From positions 9,423,001 through 9,487,000 of the forward strand of contig JAMPIT010000230.1 in NCBI GenBank assembly GCA_026261815.1: a stretch of DNA of 64,000 nucleotides. The letters run 5' to 3'. The position numbers and the translations under genes were made by a program. Source of the DNA: Monarcha castaneiventris obscurior (lineage: Eukaryota; Chordata; Aves; Passeriformes; Monarchidae). The notes below the pieces were generated by a model that was not told where the DNA came from, searched no databases, and saw only the letters and a list, made by a program, of their open reading frames with translations. Each line of letters opens with the position of its first letter. Positions within the stretch are counted from its first letter, which is position 1. This document shows, piece after piece, positions 49,290 through 62,010 of this stretch.

Positions 49290-52200
49290 ACAATGGCAAG
49301 AGAGGAAAAGGTCCACATTTTTGCAAGTAAAACTGATGCAGATTCAATCTCTGCTTGCATGTGTGCTAAGGTACAGAGAGAATTTGATCTACTGAATATT
49401 TCATTAAGGTGTTGACAGCTAAGCATCTGAGATACAACTGCAGAGATTATATATGAAACATGCCAACAGAGACTAAATAACAGACTACTCAATCTTTTCC
49501 TCTATTTTTGGTCTCTTTGTCTCTCTCATTTTAGCTGCATACAGTGTAAAAACTGGCTCACACATGTTCCTGCAAAGAAAAGAGTTGAGGTTCTGGTTGC
49601 TCTGTGAGATTGTGGCAGCCATTACTCATACAGAGCTGCCTCTGTAGTTAAGAAAAAGGCCTGAATCATACATTCAAACACAAATAAATCTTTCCATGGG
49701 AAAACTAACTCCAAAGGGGCTTTATTCGACCTAATGACTTCTTTCTAGCTTTAAAAGAATCCACATAGGAAACAACAATCTGTAGTGTGAAATACAATCT
49801 CTGGAGACACAGTGAGCAGCTGCACACACCAGAAGAACGAACTCGCAAGAATTGCTGTTTAACAGTTTGCAAACAACTGGTCAGTCCAATAACCATTCTT
49901 TAGAAAGTTTTAATGAGCATAAATAATTATTTTCCTTTAAATAGTTCTTTAAACCTATGTTGCTATATTTTTTCTATTTTAGCACATCATCATACAGTTA
50001 GTATAACAAAAAGGGGAATTAGGCCTTGTTCATATATTTTACAAATTAGGACTAGTGGGTTTATGATTAATTAATAGGAAAAGGGATGCATTTGCAACAA
50101 AATATTTCTACAATGAATAATTTATCCAAGTTTACTTTTAGCATATTGGTAAAGCAGGCTTCATTTCACATACTGCACAGTAAAATCTCTCTAAAAAAAT
50201 TCATGAGACCAAAAAATTACCAACATAAAAATCAATTGCTCATTTCCATTTAAAAGTTGAGTTAGAACTATATACAGCAGATTTAGGATATCCTCATAAT
50301 ATATGTGATTGTCTAGGAAGGATATAGGTTCTATTATTCCCAGACAGAAAAAAATTGTTAATTTCCCTAGAAGCAAGTTGTTTGTGCTAATTTATTCCTT
50401 CACATATTTCTCATTCCCATGAAAACACTTCTTTGTGAAAATGGAGAAAAAATATACCGTAAATTAAACTTGGAGCAGTGATTTAAAGCAGCAGATATCC
50501 TGTAAGGGGGGAAAAGATAAGTTATCTTAATTTATGAGCCTTGCAGTTGTGAGTCATGTCCTGTTATGGTTATTATATTTATGAGGTCTAAATGACTGCT
50601 GAAATAAATAACAGATCTATGACTATCTGAAATGTATAGTGAGAATTCTACAAAAAACCTTCAAAGACGTACTAAGATCAAAGCAAAACATTTAATTTCA
50701 TTTAGTTCACTCAGAAATTTTGAATAGCAAAAGTGATATATACAAATAAGCAATACGGATTTCACAAGAAACCTTAACTCTAGTGGTTAGAATTTGGAGT
50801 TATCCTCTAAAGTTAAAATAATTGGTGGTAATGTGTTCTCTCTGGAGATAATAGAAACTGAGGTGCTGATTAGAAGAGAGGCAGAAGGACTGACTTGTCA
50901 CTGACTGTTCAGGGATGTGATGCTGTCACACAAAGAGGCAAGAGCAGAGAACTGTTTATGCATCTGACTGTTTACATAGCACACAGTCTCAGTCACTGAT
51001 GAGAAAATGTAACATTTCAAAGCCCAACTCTTTATGTATGTTAGCCATAGAAACAATGGTAGAAAATTATTTTTCATCCAAAGTTAGAAAAGCTCTTTTT
51101 ACTCTAATGGCCTAATGTGAATTGACAGTGAAGTGTATCCCTGGAGAACCAAAGCACTATGCTCTAAGTGAAGACAGCACAATTCCATTTATACTGACAT
51201 AAATCCCAGCTTATAGATTTCAATAAGCATCAGGAATTTTTCAAGACTTATGTAAGGGTTTTAACTAGTGTAGATGTAGATTTTGACAAGGTATTCTCTT
51301 TTTCCTCTCCCTTTTTTTTCCTCTAACAAAAACACTGATAACATAATTGCTATATCACATTTCATTACCTGAAAAGACAGAAAATAGATTATTATGATCT
51401 GAATTTGCTTCTAATAGAGACTGCTAGAACATTGACACACTTGTGTCTCTACCACACTTGTCCAGCCATTTCCACAATTCAGTGGCAGCATCTTTGAAGA
51501 GAACCACAGCCACTTTGGGTTCTCACAATATTTGAAGATTGGTTTATTGGTTGTGTAGTCTTGATTTTATTGCATAGTTCTCTCATTCTTTTTGTGTCAA
51601 TTGCAATATATTTAGAAGTTTTCAGGTTTCCACTAAAGGGTAAACAAATGAGCTTTTACAAGACTGCACCATAAACTGCACATGCAAGTGCTGTGATGGT
51701 GTATGGATTGAATAATTCAAAATATGAAGGAGGCAGGAATACATAAGGCATTTTTTCCTAAGCTCATTATTTATTACAAAGAAAACAAGATGAAAGAATT
51801 ACACTGAACAAAGGCAATTTCCCAGCTGCTGTGCTTAGTTATAGTTATAGGCCCTTTTACATTTAAAATTCTTCCAATAGGTGTGATGAGGGCATCAGCT
51901 GGTAGCCCTGGGTTGAGTACCAATACTATCCAAAAATTTATTCTGCAATGTAATAATTGTAATGTCCACCAGCACTGGCTGTGAGTTCAAGTGAGAAGGC
52001 TGATTCCTCGCTATCTCCCTCACTTTTTTGGACTAGTGTTGCAATCAAGTAGTCAAAATTAGACTTTCAAACAGGGTTCCTACATCTGCAACATTTGCGT
52101 CACAGCACGCTGCATTTTCAAACTCGTAAAATAAAAAACTTGACAGTCGCACTTACTAAACAGATATTTTATTGTGGTATTCATAATACAGGGAAGGTTA

Positions 52201-52839
52201 TAATCTTGTAGCAGGTACAGTAATGTGGTAAGACCTGAGCAAAGTACAAGGTGTACTCCAGAAATGAAAATGAGGGAATTTCTATTGCCCTGTGTTTAGG
52301 CATTTAGACCCAGCTTGTATCTGGAAGGCAGAAGTTTGACCACCTCACTACACAGATAACCTTTATGTCATGGGGGGTATTAGGGGTGCTAAGTTTGCCA
52401 CAACCAATCTCCCTCTTCTTTTGATGCATGAGTTGGGAAAGAGATCATGACTACTGGAGAACTTTTTGCTGGAATAAACCTACCACAATTCTTTTACACT
52501 CCAGCACTCCTTGACAACTATCATTTTTCCCAGCCTCACACATGACCTAGGAGAGCTTTTGTCCATGGTTAAGTCTTACACCCAAGAAAAATGCAAATCT
52601 GAATGATGCAACAGTGTGATCTTACAGGAAGAGAACTCACTTCCTTACAGTAGAGTCCTATGCTACCTGAAATAAACCTCTCAAAAAATACTTTTTAAAA
52701 GTGTTTCAATAAGCCATTCACAGCCTCACCCTCACAGATGGAAAATCCTAACAATATGGAAGCATTCTCAGGCTTTTTGTAGCAAAGAGGAGGTGAAATT
52801 TGATATTCTCATAGAGAGGAAGCTCAACAGGCCCTTGGA

Positions 52840-52858
52840 CTCAGCTCAGCTCAGCTCA
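52840..52858 (+). repeat. (CTCAG)n short tandem repeat
   Basis: Three complete CTCAG units and a partial fourth. AGCTC/CTCAG pentamers also build immunoglobulin switch-type repeats, but this run is far too short to suggest one. Confidence 0.85.
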
Positions 52859-54925
52859 ATATGTAAATTGATGTAATTTTTGTGGATTCACTGCAGTCAT
52901 ACTGCTTTACATCATCTGGCCTTGCTAATAAACCTGTCCTTTTCTTTGTATCCACTGAGGTGCCCAGCAGGAGAATTTCTGTGTTTTAAAACTTTATTTT
53001 TTAATTATGTCTTTATAGTTTTTGGTTTAGTTTTTTGGGATTTGGGTTTTTTTCCAGCTAGGAAAAATTCTATTTCACTGATTGCCTTTTTTAAAAAAAT
53101 TAATTTCAAAAGGGACTCATTTCTGAAGTATACAAAAATAAATAAAAATGCATAAAGAAGAGCATATTTTTCCAAATTCACAGATCTTATAAACAGCTGA
53201 AAAGATTTTTCTTTCTCTTCTAACCTTCTATACAGAATATGTTTGAACTCAACAAGGCAAGGAAACTCTTAGCTGCAAAGGGCACATTTTCATAAAATTA
53301 TGAACAAATGAAAATGGAAGGCTAGGGAAAAATGTTATATGCATAATGTTTGTATTACTATTGATGCCATAAATGCCATTATACTTTCACTAGATATGAT
53401 TTCAAACATTAGCTACTGGCCTGCTGGGTTAAATATTTATTTTCTAGGAGTCCCATCTGTTTCAAGCTACCAGCCAAAAGAACTAAATAATAAAATGTAC
53501 AATATACACAGTTACAAGGTACAGAACAATATTTTTCAGGATGTTTGCACTTCTCTTAACAGGAACAGATAAACAGACCCACCACTGGCCAATAAGCTTT
53601 TTACTGGTGGAAATTTTATCCAATAATTTTCTATCTGTTTTGCCGTGTTAAAGAGTGCTATAAAAGCTATCTTTCCTATTGCCAGTTTTCAAATGCCCTT
53701 GTGGATTTTAACACTCCCTTTCTTGTTGTGACTAAGCTATTGCAGTAAATAATAAATGCCAATGTTGGGAGGGGTGAGGGAGGAGAAAGTGAAACTATAG
53801 CTTGAAAACAAAAGATATATTCGTGTCTCTTCTGTAATGAAATAACATTTTCTTAGATCACATATAAAGAGCAGAGCTGCCTTAATAGAAGGAGTTTACA
53901 TTGAATCCAATAATCCCTTCCATAGGGAAAACTGTTGTGTTTACTATGCATTTTTGGGTTTCAGTCTGATATTACATAGATCATATAGTTTCCAGCAAAC
54001 TATATGCAATCTATCAATTCCACAATATTTCAGCTGTTTCAGAGAACCACTTTTCTGCAATTATGCATGTAAATCTTAATCCAGTAACTGTCTGAGATCA
54101 AGCTATGTCTGTAACCTGTATGTAGCACAGTTGGGAGGCTGTATACATGCAGTTTTCATCCTGATATTCTTGACAGTCTGGGAGACGCTACTTAAATCAG
54201 AGGGAAATGCAATGTTCCAAAGGAAATTAATTTGCATTTACACATACAGCCAGGCAATGCCCTTTTCTACACTGCCATAATTCCATCACAAAAAAAAAAG
54301 ACCTCTTGAAACAGAATCTCGAAATAGATAGACTGTTTAGAGTTTAGAAATTGTGGGAAAAATTGTAATTTACATTATGATCTATGAAGAACATTTATTA
54401 TCAGAATCCATAACCTCAATGCACCACAGGCGTGAAATAACCTATAGTTAAAGTGATGCAAAAAGGGAATATTATTTTTCATATATCTTTTTTTTAAAAA
54501 GAATTTCCCCCCTTTTTAAATACTTTTCTGCTTTATCAACATAATTTAAAGATCTCTGCTAGAGTAATTTTTAGTCACAGTCACAAACTGAGCTGTCTTC
54601 AGTGCTTTGGCAGTGACACTGTGTCTGGGTTTCCGTAGTGATGTACCAAACAGATTAATTTTCCTCCTCCCGCACAGAGCACATCCTTCTGATGACATTC
54701 CTGTTGTGTGGGAGGGTGGCTACGCTCCATTCACACACTCACAGATGTGGCCTCCTGGGCTTACTCCTGACAGGCTTTCCAGCAGCTGAACATTTGTAGC
54801 CTCAAGGCCACTCTGCAGCCTTCTAGTAAGCAGGCAGAGCATCACAGCTCAGGCTTTCTTTGTTCCTCCTACTGATGTGTTGTGTGGCATTTTATCCTGT
54901 GGAGCTGAGAATTTCTCTTTGGAAA

Positions 54926-55020
54926 GGAAGGAAGGAAGGAAGGAAGGAAGGAAGGAAGGAAGGAAGGAAGGAAGGAAGGAAGGAAGGAAGGAAGGAAGGA
55001 AGGAAGGAAGGAAGGAAGGA
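54926..55020 (+). repeat. (GGAA)n microsatellite, 95 bases uninterrupted
   Basis: An exact GGAA repeat, almost 24 units with no interruption. GGAA is the core of ETS-family binding sites, and long GGAA arrays can act as ETS-responsive enhancers in vertebrates. The lack of interruptions suggests recent expansion and length variation. Confidence 0.97.
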
Positions 55021-55057
55021 GAAAAGGGGGAAGGGGGAAAGGACAAGAAACAGGAGG

Positions 55058-55147
55058 AAAAGGAAAAGGAAAAGGAAAAGGAAAAGGAAAAGGAAAAGGA
55101 AAAGGAAAAGGAAAAGGAAAAGGAAAAGGAAAAGGAAAAGGAAAAGG
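55058..55147 (+). repeat. (AAAAGG)n microsatellite, 15 exact units
   Basis: Ninety bases, fifteen exact AAAAGG hexamers, joined to the GGAA array by a 37-base purine-rich linker. It probably arose from slippage in the same purine tract. Confidence 0.97.
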
Positions 55148-56514
55148 GGAAAGAAGAAAAAGAAAAAAAGAAAAAAGAAAAAGAAAAAAGGAAAAAGAAA
55201 AAGAAAAAAAAAAGAAAAATAAAAAGAAAAAAAGAAAAAATTTAGAAAAGCAATCAATTTTGGTATTTTCTAAAACTGCCAAGAAGAAAAGCCCTGTTCC
55301 ATTCATAACTGCTGTTATACAAATAATTTTATCTACATGCCTATGAAGCAGAAGAAATTTTGAGTCCCCGGCACAAAACCTTGCTTGAAACCAATGATTT
55401 GATCAAAAAATGCCATAGAATGAGTTGCAATCTCATGTCTTCTCTGACATTTAATGGCATACATGAATGGCAGAGAGTAATACATTTAAATAATCTTATG
55501 TCTTTGAAAAATGTTTCTACATCAAGCATTTTGTCATAACAGCTGTAGCTGCTGCTTCTGCCAATAGGACATTTGTATGACTGTATAGATCAGCACAGGC
55601 CATTTCCTGCAGGAATATTTTATTCTATAATTAAATCAGGAAGAAAAACACCTGGAACACTGTTGAAGGATGTAGAGACACGGTTATTTTGAATCAGATT
55701 TCAGTCCGTAGTGTACTTCCTGGTAGCTCGGTAATGGAGCTTTCTGGTGTACTGCAATATAGCCCAGGAACTGGAATGGCCTCATGAAGGGAAAATGTCC
55801 CTAGGAAGCTGTGCTTAGGGAGGATGGGAGTTGTAGCCTGGTGCTAAACTGGCACTGCAAGAGGGAAGATGAGGTCATTACTTCTGCATGAAAAGCAATA
55901 TTCCAGATATATGTAAAAAGAGAACCCGATTCCCCTAAAACGTCTTAACATATTCTCTGCCTGGAGAAGACAAAGAGAAGTTCAGTGCAGAACAGGGCTA
56001 TTTCCATTTTCAACTTGACAGTAATGTCACAACAAAGCATGGGGAGAGAGAGAAACGAAAGGATTTCCCTACATTTGATTGTGATCGTACTCTCTCTACC
56101 AATAAATCCTCCTCGGTTCATAAAGATTCTTCTAAAGAGCACTTTGATTTTCCTTTGGAAAGCACTCGAGTGCATCCAATGTCATTAGTTCTTTAAACAT
56201 GTCCATAGACTACTGCAGGCTTGAAGCTCTGTGCAAAGTCCCTTGTCACTCCTGGCCTTACTTTTCCTTTGTAGGAATCCAAATTAAATTGTCCTCTGTG
56301 TGTTTCCAGTAGCACATGGGGATTGAAGGGCTTTAATGTTCTCTGTATGAGTAGCAAGGCATATTGGGTGAGGCTCTAGGACATGGTTAAATTGCATGAT
56401 TGTATTTTAATAGATTTTTCCAAAGAAGGCAAATCTTGATGCAATAGCTTGGAACTACATAACTAGTCAAAATTATTCATATTAAATCAGCAGTACCATA
56501 TTCTCATTGGACTC

Positions 56515-56532
56515 TTTTTTTTTTTTTTTTTA
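56515..56532. repeat. poly-T run, 18 bases
   Basis: There are 18 uninterrupted T. On the minus strand it is a poly-A run with AATAAAA about 25-30 bases before it, the arrangement of a processed mRNA tail. The minus-strand sequence upstream gives only a 68-codon frame of no recognised family, so a retrocopy is possible but unsupported. Confidence 0.85.
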
Positions 56533-56742
56533 ATACTTATTTAGCTAGACATCCTTCTTTTATTCTTGCCTAATATTAAGATCTGGTTATTAAAATCATT
56601 AGAGAGGTGTATCTGAGCAAATTAAGGTGCATACACCAAAATCAACAGTAAATGTGAGGCAGAGAGAGTGAGGCAGAAAGAGCATTTTAAAAAGGGAGGG
56701 AGAGAGAGAGTGACAGTAGAAAAATATCAGCACTCCATATAT

Positions 56743-56770
56743 TCCAACTGCATCCCATCCAACTGCATCC
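56743..56770 (+). repeat. 13-bp direct repeat, period 15
   Basis: TCCAACTGCATCC occurs at 56743-56755 and again at 56758-56770 with two bases between. It is a short local duplication. Confidence 0.9.
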
Positions 56771-58390
56771 TCTTTGTCTGGTCTTCTCAGCGGTGAGGGT
56801 GCCATGAAACACAGAGTTCAATGGATTAATGTATGCTCAGGATGGTGGGCTGGGAGTTTTACACTGGCTTTGCATGACTGGATCTGTTGCTACACTTGGA
56901 TCACATTCAGTCCTCTGGTTGAAGGCCTCGGCAGTGGGTCTGTGTGGCTTTGGGTGTCTTTGATGGGTCATGATCCCTTCTAAGATGTGACAGCTCCCTC
57001 TCATGTCTGCATAGTTGAGCCAGTTATACCCCATCAGACCTTCCCTGGGGGAACTGGTGGAGGTTTTACAGCTGAGCTAGTGTAAGGGAGGACAATTACC
57101 ATGATAAAAGGCACCATTCCACCCTGCAGGACTTTCCTCAAAGCCTGTTTGTAGCTTTCCCCTGTGTCTTGTGCAAATCACCACCACACCCCCAAAAACT
57201 CAGCTCCTCCCACTGGAGGGAAGAAACCCTGGCCTCGAGCAAAACACCCTGGCACCTACAGGATTGTTTTGAATCATTAACCTTTAACAGTCCAGTCTGT
57301 CGCCCCTGACTGCTGAATACTTCAAGAAATATCAGGGACTTTCTAACCTTAGCATCGCATTCTTTCCTTCCCTCAACACCTTCACCTGCTTTTCTTCTGT
57401 CTCTGCTCCTGTTTTACTCCTTACGTTCTCCAGATTTCCAGTAAAGGTAATTATTCTCCTACATCTTCACCTTCTTTTATAGCTTGGGTAGTGTCAGCTC
57501 TTTTTCTGTGCTGAATAATGCAAGCCCTGCAACTTCATCTTTAAACCTCTGTCTCTATCCATTCCCCTATGCATCTACTAAGTATCACTCAATAGGCTTT
57601 TGCATATTCCATCCTCCCGTACCTCCTTTCTCCTGGATGCTCCATTAGGAAATGATTGCTCTGATGTTACAAACACATTGATCATTCAAGGCTGCCTTAT
57701 TCGACTGTGTCTTTGTAGAAATGGTGCTACTTTTGGAGATCTACAAGAGGAAATCCAGAAAACTGGGTCTAGTGCCAAAACTATAATCCACATTCCTTGG
57801 GAAATGATGTGCCTACCCTGACTGAGACAAGCTTAAACCACAGGCTCTAAGAGGAAATTCAGGCAGCATGTGTATTTAACATTAGACACTTTTGTAGAAA
57901 AGCCTGCCAATCATATTGATTTGTGTCAAATTAAGTGCAATGGGATTTTCTTTTTTTTCTTTTTTTAATCCATGTGGACAGCTTGAAGGCAGGAAATTAA
58001 ACAAACCTTTTTCAATAATCATCTTGGCTGAAAGTAAATTGTGGTCTTAATAATCAGAGAGGGACAATCATGTTATAAAAAGTTATCCCTCAGGTAAGGA
58101 ATGCTTGCCAAAATTAAACTCTCATAAAAGCAGCAATAAGAGAGGCGACTTAACAGGCATGATCTTGATTTTACGAACAATACTCTAAAATTAAGAGATA
58201 ATTCCACACATTCATTGGGTTCCAATTAAGTTTCTCATCACCTTACACTATTGACTGATTATTTTTAGAGTTCTTTTGTGAAGTAGGGAAATATCCAAAT
58301 TTTAAAGAAATATATATCCTAATTTTATAGGTTTCACAAGTCTATCAAGTTCTCACTTCAGTACTAAATTCTTTAAACATCCTTGCTGAT

Positions 58391-58462
58391 TTAAAAAAAA
58401 ATGGAAAAACAAAAAACCCAAAAAAAAAAAAAAAAAACACAACAAAACCAGCAACAAAAAAA
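58391..58462 (+). repeat. A-rich tract including 18 uninterrupted A
   Basis: Runs of A are broken by C, CC or CCC, with the longest pure run at 58420-58437. It resembles the tracts at 9.1, 23.3 and 61.9 kb. Confidence 0.88.
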
Positions 58463-61400
58463 CTTCTCTGCTATTAAATATTGTTTTAAATGAGGGTAAA
58501 GTCAGCAGTAACATTGTGTGTATATTTTGCACAAGATTACCAATTTACCAATGACTTAAATCAAGGGGATACAGAGCTTTAGGGACTCAAACTTGCACAC
58601 CCTGTGAAGGTGAAGACAAAGACATTTCAACTTTAAAGCACATTACCATCAGAATTACTACTGGGAAGTGTTATGGATGGCTGCATTTCTCCTTTCCCTC
58701 TTCTGTACCATCCAGTTCAGATTTTGGCTGCTACATGACTGATGGCTACTTTTGATACCCAGAGCAGAGAGTAGTATATCATTTGTATGAGCTGTGAGGG
58801 CTGGCAAAATCCCCACTTGCAGTGATTGCAGAGCACTCAAAGGAATCTTGTCCTATACAGCTTACTGGGATGTAGAACAACAACACTTTTCACAGCCTCT
58901 CTTGTTAAGGTTATAGAAAAGGAAAGCTAAATCACAGGTAATCAAGTATATTCCAATAAGAAATAGTAATAATTTTTTCCATATATCTCACCTTTCCAGG
59001 AAAGAACATAAGTGGCAGAACTTTGCATGCACTCTTGATTAATAGAAGTGACCTGCACCCAGCTTTACTTAAAAGCAAATCAAATGGGACAAAAAAGCCC
59101 AAGTTCCTCACAAAAATAATTATTTTCTGAACGTGAAAAGCTAAGGCATCAAGGGATGTCTCAATATTGCTGCCAAGAAGGATCTTTCTGAGCTTTACAC
59201 ATTTAGCTGGATATGATGCCACTGTTAACTCATTTTGTAGTAAATTTGGTTGTAAGGCGTGATTAATCTAATGTGTAGGCATTTACTTTAAGATAAATAA
59301 ATTGTGTCTTAGACACAACTTATTCTCCTGACCTGATGTTCAGTGACAGAAAGGAGAGTTTAGTGTGACTATATTGGACATGTGTGCATCTTGTCAGAAA
59401 AATCCCATCTTGTCTTGCTGTCTATATATGTATATATATGAAGTATATGGAGGAGATATTCTTCCTTCTTTTGCTGCACGTGAGCTCACTGCCTATGGCC
59501 GCACAGTCCACAGCAAAAGTGAAAGCCAAGCACAGCCTCACACATGAAATCACTTTTGTGTGGTACATGGCATTTTCTAATTTTCACAGGTGAAATCCTA
59601 TAGAGTTTGTCTTTGAACCAGTCTGAACAGGTATGAGAGGTTCCCTGGTCCCCACGTCAACTCCCAATATATTCAGGGTAAACAAGTAACAATTCCAGGG
59701 GGACAAGGGCATTTCCAAATGTTCCCTTCCTAGATGACGGACTGCTATCTCAGTCCCTGCCATCAGCACTTGTCACAATCTTTTATGAGAAAGACACTGA
59801 GATACCTTGCCATTGTAAACATTGTGTGAAGGGAAATTTTCTTTTTAGTAACGTGTTTTGCTGTTGGCTGTTGTGCATCATGTAGAGGTATAAATGACCT
59901 ATGTTGCATTATTGAGAATTTTGTCAGATATACTTTCTACAACAGGATTTTCTTGTTTAATTTCAAGAACATATTATACATACTCAATTCACAATTAACT
60001 TTTTGGAAGTTCTTTTTAGGGGGATATAATTTAAAGGCTCTTTGGTGACTTTGGCTGGTTATTGCTTTCTATATGCTTAATTTGAAAATGTTACTGAAAT
60101 ATCCAACTGCTTTTTCTGTATCTGAGAGTTTACTTCAGCCTAACTCTTCTAGTTATGTCTTAAATTCCATTTCTTTCCCCTCAAAAAATACATACATAGA
60201 TATATATTTGGGTTCATGACTAAATATATATTTAATATAATTTTATATATTTCACACAGAAAGTGTCATGTTGCCAGAGGTTCATAGACATTCTAGACTG
60301 AGGCCTTCATCATTTGCTATTTAGTCTGCCTTCATGTTAATACAGATCATACAATGTGTTTCTCTCCAACAATTTTCTATACTGTGCATTTGCTAATAAT
60401 TAAAAAAATTTTCATTGCACAGTGGTCTTCAAGATGCCTACATTTTATTTTCTTGGAATTGATTTTGATCTGATTCTCTCTGCAAAGTGATCATATCACC
60501 AGTGGTTTCATATAGCACCTCTGGTGAATACAAGATAAGAAAACAGATTTCTCTGTGTTTTGGCCTTTTCTGAAATATGTCAAACTCACTGGTCATGAAC
60601 CTTACTGCTGATGTTATGGTATGCATTATCTTTTAAGGCAAACTCTGCCCCAAGCTAATGACATTTGCTAATGACTCACTAGTAAAACTTACCCAGTTTG
60701 ATGTCTGGCTTTACTAATACACTGTATGATGGTTACTGGGGTTTTTTTTGGTTTTTTTCCTTTTTTTCATTTTATACTGGTCTTCTGAGTGCCAAATGGC
60801 ATTTAGTGCTCCTTGTGCTCAGTACTACATGAGGCAAAAGAGTGTCAATAGCTGAATAATATAAACATTGTGTAAGCTGTTTCAGAAGATCTTTGTCAAA
60901 TCTGAAGACAGTTTGTCTCTGCCCTGAGCATGTGTTAGATGTCTATGCCACTTGTTTTTAACAAAACAGACAGGTCGTAGAAGGCATTTCCCTCTTCAGT
61001 GTAGGACCAGTTGTAGTCATCCAGCATTTCTTGTTGCTCCAGAGAGATTTTTGCTCAACTTCCCAACTGTCTATTGCAGAAATACTCCAAGTTCTATCCA
61101 AGCCCCATCCCAATGCCTTAACCTGGCTGAAGCTAGTTGTCCCCTCTGCTAAGGCACAGTCTGGCTAACCTGGACATAAAGCCTTTCTATCACTATTCCC
61201 AGTATCAAATACCAAGTACAGCAGAGAGGAGGCTTTGTCCCTGACATTGTCTTCTGTTTTAATCAAGTCCCTAACTTATTTTCCTCATAACTTTGTAGAT
61301 AAGTCTTAACAAAGAGAAAGTTTGTTTTGAAATTCTACATGCAAATATATTTTATTTAAATCCTTTACTGTGTCTTGCTTAAGGGTTTAGTTATGGTCTC

Positions 61401-61915
61401 TCTTTTTCATGTGCATCACAGGTAGCTTTCCTGTACTCATAACAGTTTATATTTCAAAAGAAGCGATCGCAGTTCAGATCTTTTTATTCTTGAACTTCCT
61501 CCACTTCTCCACTAACACTTTAAAAATAATAAGTTCATGTCTATGCAAATGACTTCTCGTCCTAACCCAGCTAACATTGAGAAAGAGTAAAGTGCTCAAC
61601 AGCAACAGTTTCAGCCCTAAGCCATCTGCAGGCTTATTTTTAGGTTTTGAAATTTTAAACTGAGTACTTTGCTAATCAAAAAAACCCATTGAAGACTCTT
61701 CAATATTACCAGGTCTTACACTTTTACCACAAAAATAGCAATATTGCAGTGAAGACAAAATTTTATGTTGACTTCCACAGGGCCTAGAACTTGATTTGTA
61801 GTGTTGTCGTTTTTATACAGCACCAGATTTTGGCAGTATGAAACTGTAAATGAAACTCAGCTTTTATTTTTTTATGTCACTTTTTGCAGACAATTCTTTC
61901 AATGAAATCCAAATG

Positions 61916-62010
61916 CCCAAAACAAATAAAAACAAAAAAACAAGACAACAAACAACCATCTCAAGACCAAAAAAAAAACCCCAAAAAAACCCACTCCTCA
62001 AACAAAAAAC
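61916..62010 (+). repeat. A-rich tract with CCC/CCCC blocks
   Basis: About 95 bases of A runs with C spacers, including CCAAAAAAAAAACCCC. It produces a Lys/Asn/Thr-rich spurious frame (61850-62044). Confidence 0.87.

Larger units (their letters stand above)
48428..54920. other. AT-rich DNA with short simple repeats, no gene seen
   Basis: It contains the TAA microsatellite at 49255-49289 and a short CTCAG repeat at 52840-52858. Open frames are 91 codons or fewer, with no recognised product. The last 300 bases (54.6-54.9 kb) are richer in C and G, but no element was identified there. Confidence 0.55.
54921..55250. repeat. polypurine block of about 320 bases
   Basis: From 54921 to 55240 the + strand is A or G at all but three positions (two C near 55045-55051 and one T at 55220). 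It is made of (GGAA)n, a G-rich linker at 55021-55057, (AAAAGG)n and an A-rich G-interspersed tail. Long polypurine/polypyrimidine tracts with mirror symmetry can form triplex (H-DNA) and stall replication. Open frames of 120-145 codons on both strands here (Lys/Glu/Gly/Arg- or Phe/Leu/Pro/Ser-rich) are artefacts of the repeat. Confidence 0.95.

Noticed and set aside
52840..52858. CTCAG repeats as an immunoglobulin switch-like region
   Set aside because: Fewer than four units, with no adjoining constant-region exons or longer pentamer array.
54860..55306. Open frames of 120-145 codons on both strands
   Set aside because: They are translations of the GGAA and AAAAGG microsatellites (Lys/Glu/Gly/Arg or Phe/Leu/Pro/Ser repeats), not genes.
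61463..61470. GCGATCGC palindrome in AT-rich DNA
   Set aside because: A single CpG-containing 8-mer with no surrounding structure; no functional reading is supported.
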